DNA from: an uncultured Bacteroides sp.
Lineage (GTDB): Bacteria > Bacteroidota > Bacteroidia > Bacteroidales > Bacteroidaceae
Direction: 5' to 3'
Length of the DNA stretch: 64,000 bases
Assembly (NCBI GenBank): GCA_900766195.1
Contig: CAAFUN010000003.1
Span: forward strand, 1 to 64,000
The notes beneath the pieces were generated by a model. The model saw only the letters and a list, made by a program, of their open reading frames with translations, searched no databases and was not told where the DNA came from. The position numbers were made by a program, and so were the translations under genes. How positions within the stretch are numbered: position 1 is the stretch's first letter; each line of letters starts with the position of its first letter. Positions 36,866 to 46,154 of this stretch are shown piece after piece.

Positions 36866-38251
36866 ATGAAAAAACTTTTTGTAACATTCTGCGTAGCAAT
36901 TGCTTCAATGAATATAAGCTTTGCTGACAATCCGATTGTACAGACACACTTTGGTCCCGATCCCGCACCAATGGTCTATAACGGTACTGTTTATGCCTAT
37001 ATAGGTGATGATATTCCCGGCACGGACTTCTACTACATGACTAAATGGCGAGTACTTTCATCCACTGACATGGTCAACTGGACGGATCATGGATCACCTC
37101 TTTCGCTCGAATCATTTAAATGGGCACGTGATCGTGCTTGGGCAGCGCAGTGCATTGAACGAAATGGTAAATTCTACTGGTATATCTGTGCGCAGAGCAC
37201 TCAAAATGATATGGCAATTGGAGTTGCTGTAGCTGATTCACCTACCGGGCCTTTTAAAGATGCATTGGGGAAACCACTGATAACAAATGGCAGTTGGTCA
37301 AACATTGACCCAACCGTTTATATTGATAATGACGGACAAGCCTATCTCTATTGGGGGAATGGAAGTCTTTTCTATGTGAAATTAAACAAGGATATGATTT
37401 CATATTCGGGTGAAATAGTAACTGTTCCACTCTCGGTAGAAAATTTTGGAGGTACCAGAGGCAACAAAAGTATCGAAAATCCCAATAAAGACATTTTTAT
37501 AGAAGGCCCATGGCTCTATAAACGAAACAATCTTTACTATATGATGTTTGCAGGAATGGGTAAAGGTGGAGAAACTCTTTCCTACTCAACGAGCGCGAGC
37601 CCCATTGGTCCGTGGCAATATCAAGGAAAAATTATGGAAAATCAAAAACTCAACAGCTTCACTAATCATGGAGGAATTATCGATTATAAGGGAAATTCAT
37701 ATCTCTTTTACCATAGTGGGTTGCTACCTAATGGCGGAAGCTATGCTAGGGCAACTTGCGTAGAACAATTTACGTATAATCCCGATGGAACAATTCCCAC
37801 AGTTTCAGCAACAAAAGAAGGTCCCAAACCGGTAGGTGAAATCAATCCTTACAAACGCGTGGAAGCCGAAACAATGGCTTGGTCACAGAAATGTTCCATT
37901 TCTCAAAATGACAAAACAGGTGTATATATTTCCAGTACGCGGATGAAGGGTTATATCAAAGTACGTGAAGTGAATTTCGGAGCACTTACACCCAAGTCGT
38001 TTTCGGCCTCTTTGGCTGCCGGATTGGATGGCGGAATACTCGAAGTTCGCCTTGACAGCGTTGCCGGCCCACTCATTGCATCTATCCAGTTGCCCCGCAC
38101 AGGAGGATGGGAGAATTTCAAGACATTCACAACCGACTTAAAGCAAAAAACTACTGGGAAGCATGATGTTTTCTTTTGCTTTAATGGACAAAATATCACT
38201 GCAGGACGCGAATTATTTAATTTCGATTATTGGAATTTCAACAATAACTAA
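36866..38251 (+). CDS. Glycoside hydrolase family 43 with C-terminal CBM6-like domain (copy 2)
   Basis: The 461-residue protein has the same architecture as the GH43 genes at 25281 and 40379: signal peptide (about 1-20), five-bladed propeller (about 22-325) and CBM6-like sandwich opening with RVEAETMAWSQ. The catalytic acids are Asp32 (PDPAPMVYN), Asp148 (NIDPTVYID) and Glu213 (IEGPW). It carries an insertion before the catalytic Glu (NFGGTRGNKS region) that copy 1 lacks, so substrate preference probably differs. Arabinofuranosidase or xylosidase activity is expected. It is 51 bp upstream of the GH27 gene. Confidence 0.9.
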   Translation: MKKLFVTFCVAIASMNISFADNPIVQTHFGPDPAPMVYNGTVYAYIGDDIPGTDFYYMTKWRVLSSTDMVNWTDHGSPLSLESFKWARDRAWAAQCIERNGKFYWYICAQSTQNDMAIGVAVADSPTGPFKDALGKPLITNGSWSNIDPTVYIDNDGQAYLYWGNGSLFYVKLNKDMISYSGEIVTVPLSVENFGGTRGNKSIENPNKDIFIEGPWLYKRNNLYYMMFAGMGKGGETLSYSTSASPIGPWQYQGKIMENQKLNSFTNHGGIIDYKGNSYLFYHSGLLPNGGSYARATCVEQFTYNPDGTIPTVSATKEGPKPVGEINPYKRVEAETMAWSQKCSISQNDKTGVYISSTRMKGYIKVREVNFGALTPKSFSASLAAGLDGGILEVRLDSVAGPLIASIQLPRTGGWENFKTFTTDLKQKTTGKHDVFFCFNGQNITAGRELFNFDYWNFNNN

Positions 38252-38302
38252 CAGAACTAAATTCTATTTATTACAAATTATTCATAAGAACGAAAGAAAA
38301 AG

Positions 38303-40342
38303 ATGAAGAGAGGAAAAAGATTGAAATCCGCTGTTTTAGGAATGATTGCTCTATTTGTCTTATTAGGTATCCAGACAGCAAACGCCCAAACCGTATGGCT
38401 CGATCAATTAGATCTGAGTGCCGCAACTCAAGGGTATGGGACACCTAAAAGCAACAAATCAGTAGATGGGCGGCCACTTACTATAGCGGGAAAGACATTC
38501 GAGCGCGGTTTCGGTAGTCATGCCGAAAGTTTGCTTACTATTATTCTTGACGGGAAAGCTACCCTATTCACAGCATTGGTTGGTATTGACGATGAAGTGA
38601 AGGGACAACGACCCGCCGCCGAATTTATAATCAATGGCGATGGCCAGCAGTTGTGGCGTAGTGGCATAATGCGTCTAGGTGATGAAGCAAAACCTTGCTC
38701 CGTAAAACTTGACGGTGTAAAGAAGCTAGAGTTAGTAGTCACCGATGGCGGAAACGGAAATTATTACGACCATGTGGATTGGGTGGATGCTAAGTTTGAA
38801 ACTACAGGTGCTACCACATTCAAAACATACAATCCCATTGCTTTAGAGCCCTATATCTTGACACCTAAGCCTTCTGCTTCTCCAAAAATTACTGGAGCTA
38901 AGGTCTTTGGAGTACGTCCGGCTTCACCTTTCCAGTTTATGGCTACTGCTACGGGAGACAAACCCATGACCTTTTCTGCGATAAACCTACCGAAAGGTTT
39001 GAAGATTGATCCGAAAAACGGAATCATCACAGGTAAAATCACCAAGAGGGGGACTTATCATGTAGTGTTGAAAGCTAAGAATGCCAAAGGTTCTGCTGAG
39101 CGTAATTTTCGTATTATATGTGGTGAACAAATAGCTCTTACACCTCCTATGGGATGGAACAGTTGGAATTGTTTTGCCCATGAAGTGTCGGCAGACAAAG
39201 TGAAACGTGCTGCTAATGCCATGGTGAGCAGCGGATTAATCAATCATGGTTGGACCTATATCAATATAGATGATTTCTGGGAGAACAACCGTGATCCCAA
39301 AGATGCATCTTTACGCGGCAAGTTCAGAGATGAAGCTGGTAACATTGTGACCAACTCCCGGTTCCCCGATATGAAAGGATTAGCTGATTATGTACATGGT
39401 CTTGGACTTAAAATAGGAATTTATTCAAGTCCTGGTCCCTGGACATGCGGTGGATGTGCAGGAAGTTATGGCTACGAAAAGCAGGATGCCGAAAGTTATG
39501 CCAAATGGGGATTTGATTACCTGAAATATGACTGGTGCAGCTATGGTAATGTCATTGAAGACTTGCCGAAATACGATTTCTCAAAAGTATCATCCTTATC
39601 ATACAAAGGTGGAGATGTGTTGGAAACAGCCATCAAACCTTTCAAGCTAATGGGCAACTTACTCCGTGAGCAACCCCGTGACATTGTTTTTAGCGTATGT
39701 CAATACGGAATGTCTGATGTTTGGAAATGGGGAAATTCTGTTCATGGGAATTGCTGGCGTACTACAAACGACATTACCGATACGTGGTCAAGTGTGAGAG
39801 CCATCGCTCTCGATCAAGATAAATCAGCTCCTTATGCCAAACCAGGCAATTGGAATGACCCGGATATGTTGGTTGTGGGGCATGTAGGTTGGGGAAACCC
39901 TCATCCAAGCAAGCTGAAACCAGATGAACAATATCTGCACATCAGCCTTTGGAGTCTCTTTTCCGCACCGTTACTTATCGGCTGCGACATGGAAAAATTA
40001 GATGACTTCACTCTAAACCTGTTAACCAATGATGAAGTCATTGATGTCAATCAAGACCCATTGGGCAAACAAGCTACCTGCCTTCAAACAATCGGCGACC
40101 TACGTATTTATGTGAAGGAACTCGAAGATGGTAGCCGTGCGGTTGGCTTCTGTAACTTTGGTCTTGATACAGTAGATCTCCCGTACAAAGATTTTGTAAA
40201 ATTAGGTATCAATGGAAAGAATGTGATACGTGATTTATGGCGTCAGCAAGATATTGCAAAGCTTGACACCCAGACTGAAGACCTTAAGGTAAAGGTACCT
40301 GCGCATGGCGTGGTATTATACAAATTTTCACCGATGAAGTAA
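38303..40342 (+). CDS. NPCBM-containing glycoside hydrolase family 27 alpha-galactosidase
   Basis: The protein has 679 residues. A signal peptide (cleavage near TANAQ, about residue 29) is followed by an NPCBM domain (about 30-170, with FERGFGSHAES and YYDHVDWVDAKFE) and a small Ig-like putative carbohydrate domain (about 195-272; FSAINLPKGLKIDPKNGIITG). The GH27 barrel (about 280-590) begins with the family hallmark PPMGWNSWNCF. The nucleophile is Asp410 in YLKYDWC and the likely acid/base is Asp490 in TTNDITDTW. A C-terminal beta domain closes the protein. It removes terminal alpha-galactose with retention. NPCBM modules often bind galactose-type sugars. Periplasmic; seventh of the eight enzyme genes. 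Confidence 0.92.
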   Translation: MKRGKRLKSAVLGMIALFVLLGIQTANAQTVWLDQLDLSAATQGYGTPKSNKSVDGRPLTIAGKTFERGFGSHAESLLTIILDGKATLFTALVGIDDEVKGQRPAAEFIINGDGQQLWRSGIMRLGDEAKPCSVKLDGVKKLELVVTDGGNGNYYDHVDWVDAKFETTGATTFKTYNPIALEPYILTPKPSASPKITGAKVFGVRPASPFQFMATATGDKPMTFSAINLPKGLKIDPKNGIITGKITKRGTYHVVLKAKNAKGSAERNFRIICGEQIALTPPMGWNSWNCFAHEVSADKVKRAANAMVSSGLINHGWTYINIDDFWENNRDPKDASLRGKFRDEAGNIVTNSRFPDMKGLADYVHGLGLKIGIYSSPGPWTCGGCAGSYGYEKQDAESYAKWGFDYLKYDWCSYGNVIEDLPKYDFSKVSSLSYKGGDVLETAIKPFKLMGNLLREQPRDIVFSVCQYGMSDVWKWGNSVHGNCWRTTNDITDTWSSVRAIALDQDKSAPYAKPGNWNDPDMLVVGHVGWGNPHPSKLKPDEQYLHISLWSLFSAPLLIGCDMEKLDDFTLNLLTNDEVIDVNQDPLGKQATCLQTIGDLRIYVKELEDGSRAVGFCNFGLDTVDLPYKDFVKLGINGKNVIRDLWRQQDIAKLDTQTEDLKVKVPAHGVVLYKFSPMK

Positions 40343-40378
40343 ATTATTTATAGATACGTAAAATTAACTTAGAATAAA

Positions 40379-41755
40379 ATGAACTATACAATTTGGATAA
40401 AATCGGCATTGAGCTTATCCTTCATGCTATTGCTCTCTTTCCTTGGTAGTGCACAAAACCCTATCGTTCAAACCTATTATACAGCTGATCCGGCTCCAAT
40501 GGTCTACAACGGGACGGTGTACTTATACACAAGTCATGATGAAGATGTTACTATAAAGAACTTTTTCACAATGAACGATTGGAGATGCTATTCGTCCACC
40601 GATATGGTAAACTGGACTGATCACGGAGCAGTATTATCCTACAAGGTCTTCGACTGGTCACGCGGAGATGCATGGGCCGGACAATGTATTGAAAGAAACG
40701 GCAAGTTCTATTACTATCTACCGGTAAACATGAAGAATGGAGGTAATGCCATTGGAGTAGCAGTATCCGATAGCCCTACAGGACCTTTCAAGGATGCATT
40801 GGGAAAACCCTTACTTATCGGCTATGGTTATATCGACCCCACTGTTTACATTGATGATGATGGACAAGCCTATCTTTACTGGGGCAACCCTAACCTTTGG
40901 CATGTAAAGCTCAACAAAGATATGATTTCGTATGATCAGAATTATAATATTGTGAAAGAGGACTTGAAAGATGAGAACTTCGGATATCGTGCTAAAAAAA
41001 TAAATAATCGTACTGCGGCTTACGAAGAAGGACCTTGGCTCTTTAAACGGAATGCAAAATACTACATGCTTTATCCTGCCGGCGGTGTACCGGAACATCT
41101 AGCCTACTCCACAAGCAATAGCCCCACTGGACCCTGGGTGTACGGTGATACCATTATGCACGTGATCAAAAACCACGGTGCATTTACCAACCACCCGGGA
41201 TATATCGAATTCAAAGGTCAACCTTATCTGTTTTATCACGACGGTGGTTTGCCAGGTGGTGGCGGATTCAAACGTTCGGTATGTATTGAGCCGTTCAACT
41301 TCAATGCTGATGGTTCTATTCCATTGATTACTCCGACGAAAGAGGGAGTTTTGAAAAGTGCTGCCAATCTGAATCCATTCAAACGTGTGGAAGCCGAGAC
41401 GATTGCATGGTCTGAAGGAGTAAAAACTGCTACCGACCCTAAGACGGGTGTTTATGTCACCAATATCCATAATGGCGATTACATCAAAGTGCGCAGCGTG
41501 GATTTCATGAAAGGAGCAAAACTATTTACAGCAAATGTAGCAGCAGTTTCAACCGGTGGACAAATCGAAATCCGCATTGATAGTACAACCGGCACCTTGT
41601 TAGGCACTCTCTCCATAAAACCGACCGGAGGTAAAACGGCATGGAAAGCTCAATCAACTAAAATTAATAGCATAAAAGGTATACATGACCTCTACTTTGT
41701 ATTTAAAGGAGGAGAAGGTGAACTCTTCAATTTTGATTGGTGGATATTGAAATAG
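40379..41755 (+). CDS. Glycoside hydrolase family 43 with C-terminal CBM6-like domain (copy 3)
   Basis: The 458-residue protein has signal peptide (cleavage near LGSAQ, about residue 26), GH43 propeller (about 28-325) and a CBM6-like domain opening with RVEAETIAWSEG. The catalytic acids are Asp37 (TADPAPMVYN), Asp153 (YIDPTVYID) and Glu217 (YEEGPW). It is closer in overall look to copy 2 than to copy 1: both have SDSPTGPFKDALGKPL and the longer linker before the Glu. It is the last gene of the operon and is followed after a few bases by a very strong hairpin. Confidence 0.9.
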   Translation: MNYTIWIKSALSLSFMLLLSFLGSAQNPIVQTYYTADPAPMVYNGTVYLYTSHDEDVTIKNFFTMNDWRCYSSTDMVNWTDHGAVLSYKVFDWSRGDAWAGQCIERNGKFYYYLPVNMKNGGNAIGVAVSDSPTGPFKDALGKPLLIGYGYIDPTVYIDDDGQAYLYWGNPNLWHVKLNKDMISYDQNYNIVKEDLKDENFGYRAKKINNRTAAYEEGPWLFKRNAKYYMLYPAGGVPEHLAYSTSNSPTGPWVYGDTIMHVIKNHGAFTNHPGYIEFKGQPYLFYHDGGLPGGGGFKRSVCIEPFNFNADGSIPLITPTKEGVLKSAANLNPFKRVEAETIAWSEGVKTATDPKTGVYVTNIHNGDYIKVRSVDFMKGAKLFTANVAAVSTGGQIEIRIDSTTGTLLGTLSIKPTGGKTAWKAQSTKINSIKGIHDLYFVFKGGEGELFNFDWWILK

Positions 41756-41760
41756 AATAA

Positions 41761-41815
41761 TAAAAAGAGTAGGGGTGAGATTATGATTGACATAATCTCA
41801 CCCCTACTCTTTTTA
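41761..41815. terminator. Bidirectional terminator ending the glycoside-hydrolase operon and secDF
   Basis: A perfect 25-bp stem (41761-41785 with 41791-41815) has a 5-nt loop, with A5 and T5 runs at the base. It serves both convergent transcripts. Confidence 0.9.
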
Positions 41816-41846
41816 TTCGGTAGTATTACCAGCTAGCTTCTTTAGG

Positions 41847-44800
41847 TCAAGAAGCTGCTTCTACAACTACAGTTTTATTTTTCTTATGAGGCTCATGCTT
41901 TAATGTAATGAATGCTATTGGAGCAGCAACAAACAATGAAGACAACGTTCCAATTACTACACCCAGAATCATCGCAAATGAGAAACTTCTGATAGAATCT
42001 CCTCCGAGAATAAAGATACAGAGCAATACAATCAAGGTACATAATGAGGTATTGATAGTACGAGCAAGCGTAGTATTCAATGAATCATCAAACAATTGCA
42101 TCTTATTCCTATTAGGATATAGCCGCAAGAACTCACGCACACGGTCGAAGATCACGACCTTATCATTCACCGAATAACCGATAGCCGTAAGAACCGCACC
42201 GATAAATGTCTGGTCAATCTCCATCGAGAACGGTAAAACGCCCCAGAACAACGAGTAAGCACCCAAAATCATTATCGTATCACTAATCAATGCAACTACA
42301 GTTCCCACACTATATGCAATATTTCGCGACCGCAAAAGAATATATAGACCTATAGCAAGCACCGCAAAAACAACAGACCATGTTGCCGAGACTTTTATGT
42401 CATCAGCTACACTAGGACCCACCTTCTGCGAACGAATTATATTGCCGCCTTGATGATTTTCACGATCAATAAAAGATTGTAGCGTAGCATTTGCCGGAAG
42501 TACAGGCTTCAATGTTTCATACAATAAAGTTTCAATTTCCGAATCCACATTATTACCATTCTCGTGAATACGGTAGTTTGTACTGATACGCAAAGTCTTA
42601 TGGTCTGTACCGATAGCGATTACGCTAACATTAGCATCGCCAAATTTATTTGCAGTCAACGCTCTAACATCTTCAGGCTCAACTGGTTTATCAAACTGTA
42701 TCTTATAATCTCGTCCTCCGGTAAAATCAATACTTTGACTCAAACCACGAACAAACAAAGACGCAATACATGCAACCAAAATTACTCCCGTAATAGATAA
42801 CCATTTCTTATTCCCTTCCATAAACTTAAAGTTTACGTTAGACAATAGATTCTTGGCTAGCTTAGAGGTAAAGGTCAAATTCAGAAGCTTGTCTTTGCTC
42901 ATATAGTGATCATAGAACAAACGAGTCATGAACACTGAAGTGAAGAATGACATTACAATACCTACAACCAAAGTCGTGGCAAAACCTCTAATTGGTCCGG
43001 TACCAAAATTAAACAAGATCAAACCGGTGATGATTGAAGCAAAGTGAGAGTCGAAAATTGCAGGGAAAGCATGTTTATAACCATCAGACAATGCCTGTCT
43101 AGTTCCTTTTCCGGCTACTGTTTCCTCTTTGGCTCGTTCATAGATCAACACGTTGGCATCCACCGCTATACCCAGAGAAAGCACCATACCCGCTATACCG
43201 GACATCGTTAGTGCCGCTTGGAAGGAGGACAGTATACCAAGAGTAAAGAAGAAGTTGAGTATCAACGCACAGTTTGCAACCATACCACAAGTAAAGCCGT
43301 AAACAATACACATAAATGCCATCAACATAACCAATGCCACAACAAATGAGAATATACCGGCATTAATAGACTCTTGACCAAGAGATGGTCCAACTATATC
43401 TTCCTGAACAATGCGGGCTGGTGCCGGCATTTTTCCTGATTTTAATACATTCGCTAAGTCTTTGGCTTGTTCAGGAGTAAAGTGACCACTGATTTGTGAA
43501 TTACCACCGGTGATTTCACCATTTACATTAGGAGCCGAATACACATATCCATCCAAAACAATGGCGATACTCTTCCCTATATTCTGTTTAGTCAACTGTG
43601 CCCAACGACGTGCACCATCAGCATTCATAGACATGCTGACGTCAGGTTTATTATATTGGTCAAAACCGTCTTTAGCATCAGTAATAACATCACCTTCAAG
43701 TGGAGCACGTCCATTGCGTTCAGTTACTCTAATAGCATAAAGTTCAAACGTTTGTCCCTTAGGATCACCTTCAAATGCAGAAACACCCCATTTCAAGCGC
43801 AAGTCTTTTGGAAGTACATCCTGAACTTCTTTCATAGAAAGATACTTGTTGATCATTGCCGTATCACGATGATTGGCATATCCCACAACAGGAGACTGTC
43901 CATTTGGAGAAACCTGCATGATGGATAGCAAAGGATGTTCTTTCTTCTGTTGTTCCAAATTAGCAGTCTGCTCTTTGCTTTCACCCTTTAATACAGCAGC
44001 AAGGCTATCTGTTGCAGATGTTTTAGCAACAACCTCTTTTGCTACACTATCAACAGCTGTACTGTCATTAGTAGTTTTTCCTGCCAAGACATTTTTTAGT
44101 CTGGAGTCTGCTGATTGTAAGAATGGAGCAACATCTTTTGCTGAATAAGTTTCCCAGAATTCCAGATTAGCTGAACCTTGCAAAAGCTTTCTAACACGTT
44201 CCGGTTCTCTAATACCAGGAAGCTCAACCATGATTCGACCCATTTTGTCCTGTAAGCTCTGTATATTGGGCTGAACAACTCCAAAACGGTCGATACGAGT
44301 ACGAAGTACATTGTAAGAGTTATTCACTGCCGACTTAACTTCCTCACGAAGAACTTTCTCAACTTCCGAATCAGATGATTTTTGATTGACTTTATCCTTT
44401 AACTGTTGAGTTGCGAAAATCTCAGAAAGATGTCTTCCCGGAGCGAGTTTATGATACTCTCTCACAAAAAGAGTGATGACATCGTCCTGGCTTGTAACTG
44501 ATTGCTTAGCTGCAATGTCCAGCGCCTTATTGAACGTTTCATCTTGACTATTGCCAGATAATGCTTTGATTACATCCGGAACAGAAACCTCCAAAATAAC
44601 GTTCATACCGCCTTTCAAATCCAGACCTAAACTAATCTCCATCTCGCGACAGTTTTTGAGCGTATAATTCCACAGCCAGACTTTCTCATTCGACATGGAG
44701 TCCAGGTACTCTTGCTCTAACTTAGGATCTCCATTTGCATAATCTTTCGCCTTATTCATATAATGGCGAGTTACAAAAGAGAAAGATAGATAGAACACGC

Positions 44801-44852
44801 ATACCAATGTGAGCAATATCGCAAAAACTTTTACAAATCCTTTGTTTTGCAT
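41847..44852 (-). CDS. secDF: Protein translocase subunit SecDF (fused)
   Basis: This 1001-residue fusion of SecD and SecF uses the proton gradient to pull exported proteins out of the SecYEG channel. A first membrane span (about 8-27) precedes a large periplasmic P1 domain, which includes GLDLKGGMNVILEVSVPD, RIDRFGVVQPNIQ and MVELPGIREPERVRKLLQ. The first six-helix bundle contains GMVLSLGIAVDANVLIYERAKEE, the conserved SecD Asp motif. The SecF half follows, with its own periplasmic domain (IDFTGGRDYKIQF) and AVLTAIGYSVNDKVVIFDRVRE. A low-complexity stretch at about 255-310 (Ser/Thr/Ala/Lys/Gln) lies in P1. Fusion is usual in Bacteroidota. A -7 box TATATTTG (minus strand, 44909-44916) precedes it. 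Confidence 0.96.
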   Translation of the reverse strand: MQNKGFVKVFAILLTLVCVFYLSFSFVTRHYMNKAKDYANGDPKLEQEYLDSMSNEKVWLWNYTLKNCREMEISLGLDLKGGMNVILEVSVPDVIKALSGNSQDETFNKALDIAAKQSVTSQDDVITLFVREYHKLAPGRHLSEIFATQQLKDKVNQKSSDSEVEKVLREEVKSAVNNSYNVLRTRIDRFGVVQPNIQSLQDKMGRIMVELPGIREPERVRKLLQGSANLEFWETYSAKDVAPFLQSADSRLKNVLAGKTTNDSTAVDSVAKEVVAKTSATDSLAAVLKGESKEQTANLEQQKKEHPLLSIMQVSPNGQSPVVGYANHRDTAMINKYLSMKEVQDVLPKDLRLKWGVSAFEGDPKGQTFELYAIRVTERNGRAPLEGDVITDAKDGFDQYNKPDVSMSMNADGARRWAQLTKQNIGKSIAIVLDGYVYSAPNVNGEITGGNSQISGHFTPEQAKDLANVLKSGKMPAPARIVQEDIVGPSLGQESINAGIFSFVVALVMLMAFMCIVYGFTCGMVANCALILNFFFTLGILSSFQAALTMSGIAGMVLSLGIAVDANVLIYERAKEETVAGKGTRQALSDGYKHAFPAIFDSHFASIITGLILFNFGTGPIRGFATTLVVGIVMSFFTSVFMTRLFYDHYMSKDKLLNLTFTSKLAKNLLSNVNFKFMEGNKKWLSITGVILVACIASLFVRGLSQSIDFTGGRDYKIQFDKPVEPEDVRALTANKFGDANVSVIAIGTDHKTLRISTNYRIHENGNNVDSEIETLLYETLKPVLPANATLQSFIDRENHQGGNIIRSQKVGPSVADDIKVSATWSVVFAVLAIGLYILLRSRNIAYSVGTVVALISDTIMILGAYSLFWGVLPFSMEIDQTFIGAVLTAIGYSVNDKVVIFDRVREFLRLYPNRNKMQLFDDSLNTTLARTINTSLCTLIVLLCIFILGGDSIRSFSFAMILGVVIGTLSSLFVAAPIAFITLKHEPHKKNKTVVVEAAS

Positions 44853-45026
44853 GTTACTTCAAATTATTTATGATTGTTTTTTAATTGATTTTTAGTTATA
44901 CAAAGCTGCAAATATAGTTTTTTTTTCACATTCAGAAGTAAAAGATACTCAAATATTTATATCATACAGTGATTTGTCATATTACTGAAGCACTTTTTTT
45001 ACCTTTTTCTTTCTTTATTCAGATTT

Positions 45027-46154
45027 TCATTCTTTTTTCAAATAGCACCATATCGGATAATGATCCGACTCCTTTATAGAACGATCGACAGTACAATTAT
45101 ATGACTTAAAATTCTTACTTGCCATTATATTATCTATGCGGAAATAAAATTTATTTTGATTATAAGAGATACCCGGACCACACCCCGACTCAGTGTAAGT
45201 ATCATTCAAGTTTTGTCCTATAATACGGTGAGAATATGATATGGGAGAATCATTGAAGTCACCACAAACAATAATATATGGAGATTTTGAATGAAGAATC
45301 TCTTTCGCTATGCTATCAGCCTGAGGAGCACGAATAGCAGAAGCTTCCGCCAGTTTCTTAAGAAGCATTCGGGCACCAGTCTTCACTTTATCTGTTTGAG
45401 GAGATTTAAGCATACTTTCGTAAACCACTTTATCTTCTTTTGTAAGTTTGTTTGATTCCAAATGATTATTGATAAGCGTTACTGTATCTTCCCCCATTTT
45501 GAGTTCGTAAATTACAGAGCCATTATACTCACTTTTGTAGTTAAGTAATCGGGCTGATAGAATCGGGTATTTGGAATAACATGCTATGCGATTGGTATGC
45601 CCTCGCCCACTACCCACAATTTGTATGTGATGGTAAGGATAGGCTACTAGCTCTTCCTCTACGTTTTTTTGAGTAATATGCTGCTTGGAGCTTTCTACTG
45701 TAGCGTACTCTTGCAGGCACAAAATATCCGCTCCACTATTTTTCAAATAATTCAAAATTGGATTTCCGTCCTTTGTTTTTTCTGTATTATCAAAACCCAT
45801 TATATTATAAGATAACATCTTAAAATATCCTTCTGGAAGATTTTTTGTTTTGAAATTCAAAGGGAGAGAAGTCCGAATTTGAGAATAACAAATCAACAAA
45901 GCTATCAAAGGCACTAAAGCAAATCTGTAATAACGAATAACTAGCCAAAAAAAAAGAAAAGCAACATTGATCAGTGCGAAAAAGGAGAATGCCAGTCCAA
46001 AACAGGACCTTATGGGATGAGCGACCGGCTGAATATACGGACTATATGCACTAAAAAAAAGCAAACCGATAAACAAAGCATTTATCGCCAAAATAACAGA
46101 AGCAACAGCATTACGAAAATGCTTTATTTTACGTTTATTATCTCTTACTTGCAT
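45027..46154 (-). CDS. Membrane-anchored endonuclease/exonuclease/phosphatase-fold protein
   Basis: The protein has about 375 residues. Three N-terminal membrane spans (about 15-100) are followed by an EEP catalytic domain (about 105-375). Its motifs are complete: LSYNIMGFDN, ILCLQEYA (metal-binding Glu), NNHLESNK (His), CGDFNDSP (Asp, Asn) and the terminal ESDHYPI (Ser-Asp-His). The family cleaves phosphodiesters or phosphomonoesters in nucleic acids or phospholipid headgroups. The membrane anchor favours a lipid or surface substrate, but this is open. The start overlaps the end of the upstream rhomboid gene by 17 bp, so they are co-translated. Confidence 0.87.
   Translation of the reverse strand: MQVRDNKRKIKHFRNAVASVILAINALFIGLLFFSAYSPYIQPVAHPIRSCFGLAFSFFALINVAFLFFWLVIRYYRFALVPLIALLICYSQIRTSLPLNFKTKNLPEGYFKMLSYNIMGFDNTEKTKDGNPILNYLKNSGADILCLQEYATVESSKQHITQKNVEEELVAYPYHHIQIVGSGRGHTNRIACYSKYPILSARLLNYKSEYNGSVIYELKMGEDTVTLINNHLESNKLTKEDKVVYESMLKSPQTDKVKTGARMLLKKLAEASAIRAPQADSIAKEILHSKSPYIIVCGDFNDSPISYSHRIIGQNLNDTYTESGCGPGISYNQNKFYFRIDNIMASKNFKSYNCTVDRSIKESDHYPIWCYLKKE

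Noticed and set aside
41756..41846. Copy of the tRNA-Arg 3' end marking the right edge of an integrated island
   Set aside because: No copy of the T-arm/acceptor sequence was found near the right boundary.
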